Below, in pieces: positions 23,252 to 34,824 of a DNA stretch of 64,000 nucleotides (the first letter of the stretch is position 1; every line of letters begins with the position of its first letter). Source of the stretch: Pholiota molesta (lineage: Eukaryota; Basidiomycota; Agaricomycetes; Agaricales; Strophariaceae); NCBI GenBank assembly GCA_014925825.1, contig JACGCK010000231.1, positions 1 through 64,000 on the forward strand, read 5' to 3'. The notes under the pieces were generated by a model, which was not told the DNA's origin, did no database searches, and worked only from the letters and a program-made list of their open reading frames with translations. Position numbers and translations under genes: made by a program.

Positions 23252-23655
23252 GGATTGACTCCCAGATTGTTAAAATTAGCTTTCTCGCTCAAATCTTAGT
23301 GACCATAGTCTAATTCCATGCTTTTATTTACCTCTTTACTAATCTGTGTTGCTTTTGCAACTTTTTATAGCTTTTTCAGGTTTTGGGGCTGCCTAAATAT
23401 CTCTGATATGACCCGCTTTTTTGAAAATTGTACCTAGCTTTTTTTAATACCTACTTTTCAGCTTTTTCCTGCTTTTTTCGACTTGATCAAGTCGAAAAAA
23501 GCAAAACGTGAAACTTCTGATGAGTGATTCTGCATCATCGACTCGTCCGTTGAAATTGCTATAGACTTATACAATGCCTTAAAACCGATGGGTGGCCAGT
23601 AAAGAGAGATAACGAAGAGACCATGAGAACAGGCCAACAGCCATAAAGGTACGCA

Positions 23656-23703
23656 CTTCGCTTCCCGATGCCTACCACGATTTCCCGATGCCTACCACGA
23701 TGA
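23656..23703. repeat. Short tandem duplication
   Basis: A 23-24 bp unit, TTCCCGATGCCTACCACGAT, occurs twice in direct succession. Too short to be more than local replication slippage. Confidence 0.8.
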
Positions 23704-25100
23704 CGCGTGCACCGCGACGCGATATTGGACACCAAAACAGCCCCATCCCAGTCAATTCGCTGCTTGGGAACTGGGCGTAAACTATGCAGTCTGGTGTTTA
23801 TACCGACTCCATTCTTGCTGCATTGTGTTTTTTTTGCAGGTAATTTCCCTTGTTTTGTGCTGCATGCGTCATCGCAGGTTGCCTCACCAACACAGTTCAG
23901 TCCATTTGCGCATCCGAGCGCGACAGAGGCCTCTGCGCTCATCCATCTTTTTCTGGCTCGCTGTTATCGGCGTCTCGCATGCGGCTTCATGAAGTGGCGT
24001 ACGAGCCCAGCGCGGCGTTGGGCCGGGGGGTTTGAATTCTGCAGGTCCTGCGTCTCTGAGATGGATTCGTGGCAGATGGATTGGGGCCGTCTCTCGCGGA
24101 ATGCGGAATGCCCATCTAGATGGATTCCTGTTATACTTTTATTTTCTTCTCGTTTCTCTCCTTTGTCTGTGATATTGGCGATCCAGCGGTTGCGCAAGCG
24201 AAGCTGTCGTGGGGGCGCTTTCCTTTCGCGGTGATTATTTCCATGCCGGTGTTCTCCGGGTCCGGTGACCACCGTTTGCTCGTTCGACATCCCTGCGCCG
24301 CTCCTTTTGTGTTTCGCGCTCCCTTTGCGTTTCGTCATCCATACCCTTCCTGATACGAGGCGCGGTTCTAACACACCTTTTCGTTCATGCTAAGTACATC
24401 TCCGACTCTCCGTCTGTGCCGAAATGGCCACCACCCAGACGCCACACATCCAAGCCGAACGATATTACCAAATATAGTCGATCTCACACCCAGCCCACCT
24501 TGCATGCATCCGCTGAGTGGCATGGATGCCGGCGCCCATTTCGCCGCCGCGCTCCCCTGCGTGATGCGTCATGGGCACGGCTTTGTTCAATAGCTGGATC
24601 AGCGGTTTTTCGTTCGCGGATTCGGTGCTGTGCATGGGCGATGTAGGCGATCGCTCTCGCGGCGTGCGATGCAGATGTGCTGCGGTGATCATGCCTGCCT
24701 TCCTCGCCACAATTGATTTTTGTGCGTGATCATAATCTCTCTGCCTCTTTCTCTCCTTTATTTCCACGCGCAAGGCACTTGCCCGCCTTCCCGGATGTGC
24801 CATCCGAACCGAGCGCGGATTCGTACCAGCCGCATGAATGTGTCTATGTGCGTGGCCTGCACCGGCCCTGGCATCATGAATCCGTACTCTTCTGCGCAGG
24901 AAGAGGAATCTGCACGCGGAGTCGCAAATTCGCCCGGTGACGGGGGCGCTCGCCGTCATAGAGTAGAGCACGGTGTGGACTTCAAGTTGGCGTGGTCCGT
25001 TCCGTAATCCACCCACCCACCCCGGTATCCTGCTGTCTACTTTCACGTGCAGAATCATGCCAGAGCTGTGCCCGCATGAGACGCCGGAAGCCCCTCGTAG

Positions 25101-25248
25101 AGAGAGGATCGAGTATGGTATAGGATCCGATGCCTTGCCGGTCATGCGCGAACGCGCTTGACTGCGTCGCTGGGGGTTGGTGAATACCAATCACTGGCCC
25201 CGACGGGCGAATTCCGATGTACTCGCTGTCCCTTTATTGATCCTCTCT
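25101..25248. repeat. Bracketed module, 148 bp
   Basis: Opens with AGAGAGGATC and closes with GATCCTCTCT, a perfect 10 bp inverted pair. The core is unlike its neighbours at 26 kb, so the conserved part is mainly the bracket. Same architecture as the modules in the 37-55 kb array. Confidence 0.6.
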
Positions 25249-26012
25249 TGCGAGTTAGGGTTTGGCGGCATGGCACTTTCTGCTGCGATGATTTTCTTTC
25301 CTTGGTTGTTTTGTCTGTTTTTATACCCCCTTCCCCTGCCAATCTCGTGCCTTTCCCGACTGGAGAAACGGAGAGAAGCGCTGCGATTGATTAATTTGGA
25401 TCCGGTGTCAGCCGCATTTCTTTGCGCAGCTGCACCTGCGTTGCTCGCCAATCTCGTTGCAAGAGCGGGCTGTTTTGGCGAGCATCGCACGGACCAAATC
25501 CTCATTCTTTTGGTCCTTTTCTTCTTTCTGAGCATCGTGGTTGGCCGATGATGGAGACATTGATCTTTTATATTTTCATTACGTACCTGCCTCGTTACAA
25601 TGCGACAACTATTAGAATCTTGGGGTTTTTTTTTTGGCTATTAACTGTCATAATATTCTTCGCTAATTAATTGATTCGTTTTGATTACTATTGGAACGCA
25701 ATACGTTTGAACTCTACGTGGTGTACCATACACTACCTAAGATTGACCGAGCACAAGCCCACCTCTCAAGCAGGTCGGCTCACCTCGCAGACGCAGAAGG
25801 CATTCGTCGTGCTCGGGCGAGGATCAGTATCAGCACAGGTACCATAATAACTCACCACAATGCTTGCGGGAAACGCCCCAGTATCGTCGCGTGGCGCGGG
25901 ATGCCTCCTGCCAGCCTAGCATCACAAGGCGAGTGCAGCAAGTATCAGAACACAAGATCGTCATCATAGTGTTCCCCGGGTACTGGGACACCTCGAATCC
26001 GCATTGAGCCCG

Positions 26013-26138
26013 CGAGAGAGGATCAATCAAAGATGAGTGACATGTGGATTCCGTAGAGGGACATTATAAATTGTGCCCTCCCCGGCGAACGCGAGAAGCG
26101 TAAGGATCCAGATATTACGGCCAACGAATCCTCTCTCG
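26013..26138. repeat. Bracketed module, 126 bp
   Basis: Opens CGAGAGAGGAT and closes ATCCTCTCTCG, an 11 bp inverted pair, with no coding content. Confidence 0.6.
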
Positions 26139-26307
26139 CACGGCAATGTGCGGATCAACTAAAGGTAGACAAGGGGAAGGAAGAGCAGAGCACCGCACCT
26201 CTCGCGTTGAATTGCGGCGAGCGCATGGGATGGAACGCGACATAAAGCGGAAAGGATAATGATGGTCAAAAATCGCCGCCCGCATTTTAAATCCGCGCCG
26301 AATGCAT

Positions 26308-26458
26308 GAGAGAGGAACATATGGATTCCACCCTGAAGATCTGAGGCAGCATCGCGGGGCAAGGAAAATGCCAGCGGCATCAACACAGGCGAGCATTGAT
26401 ATATGCAAAATGCATAGGGACATGAGATCAAGGTAATAATTGCGACAGATCCTCTCTC
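26308..26458. repeat. Bracketed module, 151 bp
   Basis: Opens GAGAGAGGA and closes TCCTCTCTC (9 bp inverted pair). It lies about 170 bp after the previous module, and an unpaired CCTCTCT box follows at about 26706. Confidence 0.55.
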
Positions 26459-27744
26459 GGTTCGGCGGGCGGCATTGAGAGCGGGGAAGGGCAAATGAAG
26501 GTGAACGAGAACGAGAACAACAAAGAAGAAAAAAGAACGGAAGACACCCATATCACTTCTAAACACGAATGAGACAATTGCCTCGTTCTTTCCAATATTC
26601 CTGGCATTTATAAAAGGGCCAGTCAAGTAACCAGCCACAGGCTCAGACAATCGCGCAGAAGACACGATGCAAAGCATTGGATACATCAGACTGGATCGGC
26701 GCCGATCCTCTCTCGGAAGCTTGAATGGAGATGTGGGCGTGCTTTCGTGAAGTAGACCCTGGCCGACAATGGCAGCATGGGCGCCTGAGCCCCACAAATA
26801 AGGTCTAGCATCAACATACTCGGAGTTAAACCAAAAATGAAATCTCCAAGGTTCCCTTGAGTTTCCCCACTAGGCACCCTGGAGAGATGTATGCCTAATA
26901 CCGAGTATTTGTGTATATGCGTGGACATGCATTTTGCTGCAGAATATAATAATATTTGCGTACCTGATAATGGTTCCAATCGTGGATTTGCGTCAAGGAC
27001 ACGAATGCTCAGTCATCGATTCATCTCTTGATGAATTCGGCTATGGATATGTAAGCACAGTGAAATCGAGTTGAAGAGGGAAATCCACATACACGTAGCA
27101 ATGTTTATCGGTTGCTGGCATGCTGCCGTCTGATAGTGTGTCGAGACCTTAGCTCCTAAGGCTATTATCGATGGCGGTTCTTGGTGAGCGTGGCCGCCAC
27201 GTGGACCCGCTGAAGGCAAGTGGCATCAGGCATCCTGTACGGTTCATGCCAGATGAGCGCTTGGTCATGACAGCGATGACTGCTGCAGGATAATAATCAG
27301 TTCGAATCGCCAAAAATGACTTGAAACATCCGTCACCTGCGCTTATCCATCAAGATCTCGACGGAGGCGGCGACATCGAGCATCCGCCCCGCATGTCCTC
27401 TTCTTCCTCGTCATTTCATACACCTCCGTAATGTGTTTGTACTAGAGCTATATAGTTTATGAAGCAGTACGTCTTGCAGAGAATACCTGATTGTAGGAAG
27501 GATGATCGATGAGTGGAGGGGCGCCAACAAATCAGCCTTCGCAGCACTCACCTAGTTCGAGTGACATCACGCGTCGCCTCAGCATCATGCAGCATCAGCT
27601 GAGTATTGAAGGAAGGAGCAGTCGCGAAGCTGCAGGAGGTTCGGGCTGGTGAGAGGGACGTTATTGTGCATCGGTGAGTTCTCAGTCAGGGAACTGAGAG
27701 AGTCGCCTGCTAAATTTCGCGCTGTTGGCGACGCGCGCACGTGA

Positions 27745-28442
27745 GCATGATGGCAATGCTATTAATAGCTGTTATACCACAAGATTCGTAATCGATAAGG
27801 AACGAAACTCGCACTGCGTCCCACCGCCAGCCTACTTTACAAGCAACCAGAAAAGCAAGTATGTATCTTGAGCACTTATATCTGCATCTCAAAGCTCTGA
27901 TCAGGGAAATCTTGGTCAATCAGATTTTCGACTTTCCACATACCTAATATTCAAATTAATAGCCCTCGGAGTCGATGGGAGATCTGGTGATTGAGGATGG
28001 CGTCAATGGGATACCCAGTACAGCTATGGAGGTACGCCTTTGTGTTCCTGTGTATACCATACTAATACATCCAACGATCCAACGAGACGGTGTGGAACGG
28101 GATGCACAGCCATTGTAATCCCCATTGCGCCGCTTGGTATTTTTTGGTACTTTTACCCTAAGCCAATGGACACCTATCCAGACTCTCACCGCACTTTCTG
28201 GGTAAGTATTATTGGCCCCAGATGCTATCTCTAAAGTACATTTTACTACGAAAAACACCCGTTCGTCGTCCAAGTGCTTTAGAGGACTTGGTGTCGATCG
28301 AGCCTGAAACCCAGTGTTGCGTGCACGATTGCCAACATTTGTTGGGACTGGTATGCCAGTCTACAGCTAGCCTTTGGCGTCTCACTTGGGTTTTGCATCG
28401 AAATCGGCTACAGTCCTCTCGCCGATGACGGACAACTCCCAA
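27745..28442 (+). pseudogene. Degenerate gene-like segment, related to 34825-35260
   Basis: The block 27745-27870 resembles 34825-34930 and 14630-14760. A second block near 28060-28110 (AATACATCCAACGA) resembles 35145-35165. Between them, 27963-28031 reads SESMGDLVIEDGVNGIPSTA and ends at a GTACGC donor, so it may be an old exon. No family recognised and no continuous frame across the segment. Confidence 0.25.
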
Positions 28443-29059
28443 TTACTATTTTCATTCTATTTCTTCGCCCTCGTCTTCCCACTTCCAGTCTGCGTCGTGT
28501 GTGAATGCGCTCGACCACGTTGCTGGGGTTGGCAAATGGCTGGCGCGTATGGATTCGATTTGTGTTAGGCCATATGATCATCTCTCGCAGGTTGACACTC
28601 GGCAACGTAGGCGGTGGGTTTTGTTATCCAAATTGTTTTCTGCTCCTCTCCCGGTCGACTCCACGTCGGGACAGGGTAAATGTGCGTGCCCGTGCGTGCC
28701 TGTGCGTGGTGTGCGTGGTTGTGCGGGATTGAGATCAGGCATTTGTGCGGGGTCGGTTATTGATGTGAGAGTGACATATTGGTCACATACACCAAAAATA
28801 TAATTCTGGCTAACTCTACTCATACACCTTTCTACTACCACTCAGCTCCTTCTATTACAGTACTCTAACGTTTCTATTACTATATTAAATTTATCTGTGT
28901 CCAAAAGTCTTGCGGCCCAACTGTTATTATCGAGGAATGTGCAAAGGAGGAAGATGACAGGGCCATAGAGGGCCACCAAAGCAACTGAACATACTTTGAC
29001 TTACCGGTGGCCCATTTCCCACAAAGCAGGCAATTGATTCAATCGCGATACAAAGACCT

Positions 29060-29590
29060 TCATCGCTGTGCCACTCCTCCTGTACCACTCTGCCTACAAA
29101 GCGCGAAAGGGCGGCGCGATGCCACCAAATCCGCCGTCAATATCCATTGGTGAGTTGTGTGGGCACAAGAGGCAGGGTGTGAGAGGCGCAGCCACTGACA
29201 GTGGAGATCGAGACGTTTGGCGCGTAAGAAAGAGGCGGGCGTGTTTGTGCACATGAGGAGAGAGGGTGAAGTGGCACAGCGATGCGGGAGATGAGATGCG
29301 CGGGGATCGATACGATTTTCGCGTGAACAAGAGGCGGGGGATCGATACAAGTGCTGCTCGCGCAGATCGGGGTCAACGATGAGAGGTGGCTTCAAGGTGG
29401 CTTCGGGTCCGCTTGGTATTGATGCACGAATTGCGCGGTGGTGTGTGTTGCGCATGGACAAGAGGGAGAGAAGAAGTGGCACAGTGGCTCTCCAATGCCC
29501 AGCAGCGGGACGGCGAGAGAATGTGGGAGAGTCAAAGAGAGTGGGGAGAGAGCGAGCGCCGAGCGAGAATGAGAAGTGCTAGATCCCACG
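29060..29590. repeat. Degenerate GA-rich minisatellite-like stretch
   Basis: Purine-rich plus strand with loosely repeated blocks roughly 100-130 bp apart, each holding an AAGAGG(C/G) GGG core and a GTGGCACAG(C/T) G tail (near 29270 and 29475). Open frames on both strands follow from the biased composition. No gene. Confidence 0.4.
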
Positions 29591-30261
29591 CCCAAGTGAA
29601 CCAAGCTGCGCGAGCTGATTCCAAATTGGGACATCACGTGGCTTCCCATCAGGGGGCGTAAAGTCAAAAGCTACCACTGCTGGAGGTGATCGCTGTTCCC
29701 ATATGGAACAGCCTATTGGAACAAGTTTCACGGCTGTTCCCGGAAAGAAACAGATAAACTGTTTCCAAATAGAAAATTGAATAAACATAAAGACTGTTTC
29801 AAGCCTGTTTTACCCTGGAAAATAATAACTATGTCATAGCCTTTTCTTTTTGGAAACATAAGTTGGAACAGTTTTTCTTTTCCTGGAAGGAACATATTAT
29901 ATTTTTCTTTATTTGTTACAATTTAATACATTTTAGCCATTTCTTAACTGTTTCTAGCGACATAAATTTAAACTGTTTCTCGGAAAAAACAGTCATTGCA
30001 ACAGGTTATCTGTTTATTTTTAGAACATTTATTGAACAGTCATCGCGTCGCTCATCGACGAGATGAGCGGGAGATGAGCGCCCGCTCAGCGCGTCACTGA
30101 GCGTGTCGCTGAGTGACGCGCTCATCTCCCCTCAGTGACGCACTCAGCAAGTCGCTGCTAGAGCACGCTTTAAGTGCACTAGTACCTGCAATATTTTATC
30201 ATAGACCTAGGACAAATGTCAGCACAGCCGTTTTTTTCCTACCGGGTGAATGAATGAAAAG

Positions 30262-30600
30262 AAATGGTCAGGCAATATCTCATTGCCACCACAGCAAACA
30301 TCTCATATCTGTCATAAATTCTCTCATTCCTGTCATAGATATTTCATTTCTGCCGAGGATTCTTTCATTCCTGTCAGAGAAGTCATTTCATTGCTGTCAT
30401 AGGGCCTTTCATTGCTCTCACAGGTGCTATTTCATTGCTGCCATAGCTGGAATCTTATATCTGTCACGGAACATTTCATTGCTGCCATGTGCGCTTTCTT
30501 ATATCATAGCTGCCAGGGGTTATTTCATTGCTGCCGTAGATTATTTCATTGCTTGCCATGGGCTATTTCATTCCCTGCCGTGTGCGCTTAATGGGCGCTT
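30262..30600. repeat. Degenerate tandem array inside the left arm of the CACTA-like element
   Basis: About fifteen units of roughly 20-24 bp built on TTTCATTGCTG(C/T)CATAG, with variants such as CTCATTCCTGTCATAG and CTTATATCTGTCA. The mirror copy lies at about 32935-33305 in the right arm. Likely an internal binding-site or structural array; not coding. Confidence 0.7.
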
Positions 30601-32934
30601 TTTGCGACTTCTATAATTAGATTTCGCATCAAATATAAATATATTTGGTATCTGGCTGATGATATCAATTTGCTGATTGATCAAGCACATGACATGATAA
30701 GATTAGCGATGCCACATTAGGCATATGACCCTATCTGGGTGTGGGAACATCCCAAAATAGAATATATCCACTATTATTGGTACTGCATATTGCAGCTTGG
30801 GCGCTTCCCCTGGGCGAGTATAGGACTATGTTATACCGGAAGATGCGCACTTTTAATACGAATCCAACGCAAAAGGTTGCGTGATTTTATCTGCACGCGT
30901 TCACGAGATATAAGCGAAATACTGGGTGCGCTAAACGAGGGAAAACTGTAATTTGCATTTCCTCTATAACCGGTGGGTCTATTCGTACGCTCTAAATTAC
31001 ATTATGTAGGTGTTATAAAGAGCTTTGAAACGCGCCCTTGATCACGTAGTTGCGTCAGGTATTAGCGCGGGAAATTGCGTGCGCTTATTTAGAAACGCGC
31101 GCTTCTAGCGCCCGCATTTCACACGCTCTTTCCACGAAAACATACCGTAAAATACTACCTATATGTACCTTTCTACTATATTTTAGTTGGAATGATTCGA
31201 TGAAATGGTGCACCTGTATTTGCATTTTAATTGCTTTATACATACCATTGCAGGTAACGGATCAATTTGTCCGGTCTTGTACAGTTCTACTCTCCTGATT
31301 TTCTGCATTTAATAATCTAGGTATTATGGCAAGAGGTGGGGTGCAAGAGAGCGAAATAGAATGGGTGCTGGCATGGAAAACAGGCTGGATTGATCCGAAT
31401 TACCATATTTGGCTAGCCATCAGTGGCAGATCCCTCTGGACCCCCTCAAAAGTAGGCACCCATTTCTCTACCAATTCTCAACCAAATGACTTCAATTTTC
31501 TGCAAATAGTATTTATTTAAAGAGAACATAATTTCTGTTTTGTTAGATTTCCAAATTTACTTCTTTATGTGTATGCATTCACTGATTTCGCTTTTTGGCC
31601 CAGGTGAGCAATTTCTCTCTCTTGAAATACTGCATATTTGAACATGATTCCACTTGGAGAAGGAAGAGAAAAGTAAGTAGACCTTGGAATATAGTTTTGC
31701 AGGGAGGTGGGGATATAACTCATTTCGCTTTTAAGATAGTAAGTTATGACTGTTACAGTTCTTATAGCAATTGATACATGTCTCTATACCATTTCTGTAA
31801 TACCATTTCAAACCATGCTCATTGACCTGTCCAAACACATGTTCCTAAACCTAGTTACTTTTCTTCATCTGTTCCAAGTGGAATCATGCTTAAATATACA
31901 GTATTTCAAAAGATGGATATTGCCCATCTGGGCCAAAAAGCGAAATCAGTGAATGCATACACATAAAGAAATAAATTTGCAAATCTAACATGGTGGAAAT
32001 TATTTATCTTTGAATAAATACTATTTGCAAAAGAATTGAAGTGATTTGGCTGAGAATTAGTGGAGAAATGGGTGCCTACTTTTGAGGGGGTCCAGAGGGA
32101 CTGCCACTGATGGCTAGCCAAATATGGTAATTCCGATCAATCCAGCCTATTTTCCATGCCAGCACCCATTCTATTTCGCTCTCTTGCACCACACCTCTTC
32201 CACCAATAGCTATATTATTAAATTAGAAAATCAGGAGAGTAGAACTGTACAAGACCGGACAAATTGATCCGTTACCTGCAATGGTATATATAAAGCAATT
32301 AAAATGCAAATACAGGTGCACCATTTCATCAAATCATTCCAACTAAAATATAGTAGAAAGGTACATATAGGTAGTATTTTACGGTATGTTTTCGTGAAAG
32401 AGCGTGTGAAATGCGGGCGCTAAAAGCGCGCGTTTCTAAATAAGCGCACGCAATTTCCCGCGCTAATACCTGACGCAAATACGTGATCAAGGGCGCGTTT
32501 TAAAGCTCTTTATAACACCTACATAATGTAATTTAGAGCGTACGAATAAACCCACCGGTTATAGAGGAAATGCAAATTACAGTTTTCGCTCGTTTAGCGT
32601 ACCCAGTATTTCGCTCATATCTCGTGAACGCGTGCAGATAAAATCACGCAACCTTTTGCGTTGGATTCGTATTAAAAGTGCGCATCTTCCGGTATAACAT
32701 AGTCCTATACTCGCCCAGGGGAAGCGCCCAAGCTGCAATATGCAGTACCAATAATAGTGGATATATTCTATTTTGGGATGTTCCCACACCCAGATAGGGT
32801 CATATGCCTAATGTGGCATCACTAATCTTATCATGTCATGTGCTTGATCAATCAGCAAATTGATATCATCAGCCAGATACCAAATATATTTATGATTGAT
32901 GTGAATTATAGAAGTCGCAAAAAGCGCCCATTAA

Positions 32935-33305
32935 GCGCACAGGCAGGGAATGAAATACCCATGGCAAGCAATGAAATAATCTACGGCAGCAATGAAATAA
33001 TCCCTGGCAGCTATGAGATACAGCTTGTGGTAGCTATGAAACAATCCACGGCAGATATAAGAAAGTGCACATGCAGCAATGAAATGTTCCGTGACAGATA
33101 TGAGATTCCAGCTATGGCAGCAATGAAATTCATGGAGCAATGAAATGGCACCTGTGGGAGCAATGAAATGCCCCATGAGAGCAATGAGATGACTTCTCTG
33201 ATAGCAATGAAAGAATCCTTGGCAGAAATGAAATATCTATGACAGGAATGAGAGAATTTATGACAGATATGAGATGTTTGCTGTGGTGGCAATGAGATAT
33301 TGCCT
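32935..33305. repeat. Degenerate tandem array inside the right arm of the CACTA-like element
   Basis: Reverse-complement counterpart of the array at 30262-30600, with units such as GGCAGCAATGAAATAA and GACAG(A/G)AATGAGA. Slight length and unit differences between the two arms show that they have diverged since the palindrome formed. Confidence 0.7.
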
Positions 33306-33416
33306 GACCATTTCTTTTCATTCATTCACCCGGTAGGAAAAAAACGGCTGTGCTGACATTTGTCCTAGGTCTATGATAAATATTGCAGGCACCACTCTTA
33401 AGTGACTCGCTCATGT

Positions 33417-34253
33417 TCAGCGCCACGCTGAGCCACTCGCTGTATGCAACTTAGGGAAGACCGTTTAAAGATATTTCATAAACTTGTGAATTCTTATATA
33501 TATTCAAACAATTCAAAAATACATTTACATCCAAGATAGTAGTGTTTAATCATATTTGATCAAGGCGGCGCATCCGGCGCCGCCGCTTGAACGCATGCTC
33601 GCCTCCGTTGGGTAAGTCATCCGGCAGTGCTGAGGAGGAAGGCGTCAGTCCGAATGCGTCGCCCGTCGGCGGGTTGTCCGCGAGACGATGGGTACCAACC
33701 CCCCAGCAAGGTCATCGCAGAGGATGCACGAGAGCCCGCGGCCGAGGAACTCAGCCGCCGTCCACCCGAGCACGTCCTCGATGCCCTTGCATGGGCGGCC
33801 GGAGCAGGCAGCGGAGAGATAGCCTTGGTGCCCTGCGGCGCAGACGCGTCATCAGCCTGTGCTGCACACCGTTATCATGAGCTCAGAACGTAGCGATGGT
33901 ACCGTACATGTGCCCTCGCATAGTGTGGGGCCCCCTGGCGCCTCATACGTCCCGCTTTACACATCCATCCGCGATTCGCCTGACCCATCCCGAGCGGCAA
34001 GTGACGACGACGTCGAGGAGAGTCGTCAATGGCGAGGGTAAACGGCGGTCCAGGGCTTCGTCGTCATCAAAGTAGTCTTCGACTGCTAGCCCTGCGAATG
34101 ATAGTACGTGCGATGGAGGCGATTACGACGTCGTGGAAGTGGGAAGGCGGATGGCAATGAGCTGCAGCGCTGACCTGGCCGAGGTGGGTACGGATCAGTG
34201 ACGCGCTCAGCAAGTCGCTGCCGCAGAATGCTTTGAGTTGCTCCCTCTTCAGC
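33417..34253 (+). other. Probable captured host gene fragment inside the CACTA-like element
   Basis: This GC-rich segment has no counterpart in the left arm. It is bordered by two near-identical direct repeats, TTCAGC(G/A)CCACGCTGA at about 33417 and 34252. Two plus-strand blocks look like exons. One spans about 33870-34035 (SSERSDGTVHVPSHSVGP, then DPSRAASDDDVEESRQW) and runs into a GTAAAC donor. The other spans about 34085-34200 (GGDYDVVEVGRRMAMS) after a TAG acceptor. The protein is not recognised. Composition and codon-like periodicity differ sharply from the AT-rich arms, which suggests transduplication as in gene-capturing CACTA elements. Confidence 0.5.
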
Positions 34254-34824
34254 ACCACGCTGAACCACTCGCTGTGAATGTACAACGGTCGCTTGCTGAG
34301 CGAGTCACTGAGGGGAGATGAGCACGTCACTCAGCGACACGCTCAGTGACGTGCTCAGCGGGCGCTCATCTCCCGCTCATCTCGTCGATGAGCGACGCGA
34401 TGACTGTTCAATAAATGTTCTAAAAATAAACAGAAAACCTGTTGCAATGACTGTTTTTTCCGAGAAACAGTTTAAATTTATGTCACTAGAAACAGTTAAG
34501 AAATGGCTAAAATGTATTAAATTGTAACAAGTAAAGAAAAATATAATATGTTCCTTCCAGGAAAAGAAAAACTGTTCCAACTTATGTTTCCAAAAAGAAA
34601 AGGCTATGACACAGTTATTATTTTCCAGGGTAAAACAGGCTTGAAACAGTCTTTATGTTTATTCAATTTTCTATTTGGAAACAGTTTATCTGTTTCTTTC
34701 CGGGAACAGCCGTGAAACTTGTTCCAATAGGCTGTTCCATATGGGAACAGCGATCACCTCCAGCAGTGTACTTTCCGACATACGTACTGTAACGCGCACG
34801 TGACGTGACGCGAGCGTGTCAGTA

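Larger units (their letters stand above)
14835..23509. mobile_element. Plavaka-type DNA transposon unit with a divergent partner gene
   Basis: Two divergent genes, a transposase (minus) and a DUF6532 protein (plus), start about 200 bp apart and fill the unit. Near each edge lies a strong hairpin with a GC(T)5-6 / (A)5-6GC stem: left at about 14847-14876 (13 bp stem around CTTGCTGCAAG), right at 23475-23506 (a perfect palindrome centred on CTTGATCAAG). GCTTTTTCCTGC-like sequence lies beside both. I use the hairpins as approximate borders; exact termini and target duplication were not resolved. The unit measures about 6.2 kb without the nested 2.47 kb element. The Plavaka class is established for fungi; the pairing with DUF6532 is taken from family knowledge and from what is seen here. 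Confidence 0.65.
23510..29059. other. Repeat-derived region without recognisable genes
   Basis: GC-rich sequence with many open frames on both strands (the longest 24465-25190, minus) but no domain or splice pattern. Parts resemble the 35-49 kb region: a pyrimidine tract near 24140 and its reverse-oriented counterpart near 26515, and a TTTGCGCA(G/T)CTGCA(C/T)CTGCG block near 25420 that recurs near 35905. Three short AGAGAGG-bracketed modules lie inside and are listed separately. It is best read as old, mosaic repeat DNA. Confidence 0.4.
29675..34768. mobile_element. CACTA-like snap-back element, 5094 bp, non-autonomous
   Basis: Ends are CACTGCTGGAGGTGATCG and its reverse complement, flanked by the 3 bp direct duplication TAC (29672-29674 and 34769-34771), as in CACTA (EnSpm) transposons. 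Almost the whole element is one large inverted repeat: arms 29675 to about 31666 and about 31867-34768, with a roughly 200 bp centre. The first 350 bp of each arm is packed with CTGTTCC, GGAACAG and AAACAG motifs and then with TGAGCG..CGCTCA blocks, matching the subterminal repeats that CACTA transposases bind. No transposase is present. The right arm alone carries about 0.85 kb of extra sequence (see 33417-34253). Confidence 0.85.

Noticed and set aside
24465..25190. 241-codon minus-strand frame
   Set aside because: No start context, domain or intron pattern; it lies in repeat-derived sequence with open frames on the other strand.
30739..32789. The same ~70-residue open frame (MWEHPKIEYIHYYWY...) in both arms of the CACTA-like element
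   Set aside because: It is duplicated because the arms are a palindrome, has no domain or splice context and no other conserved coding signal.
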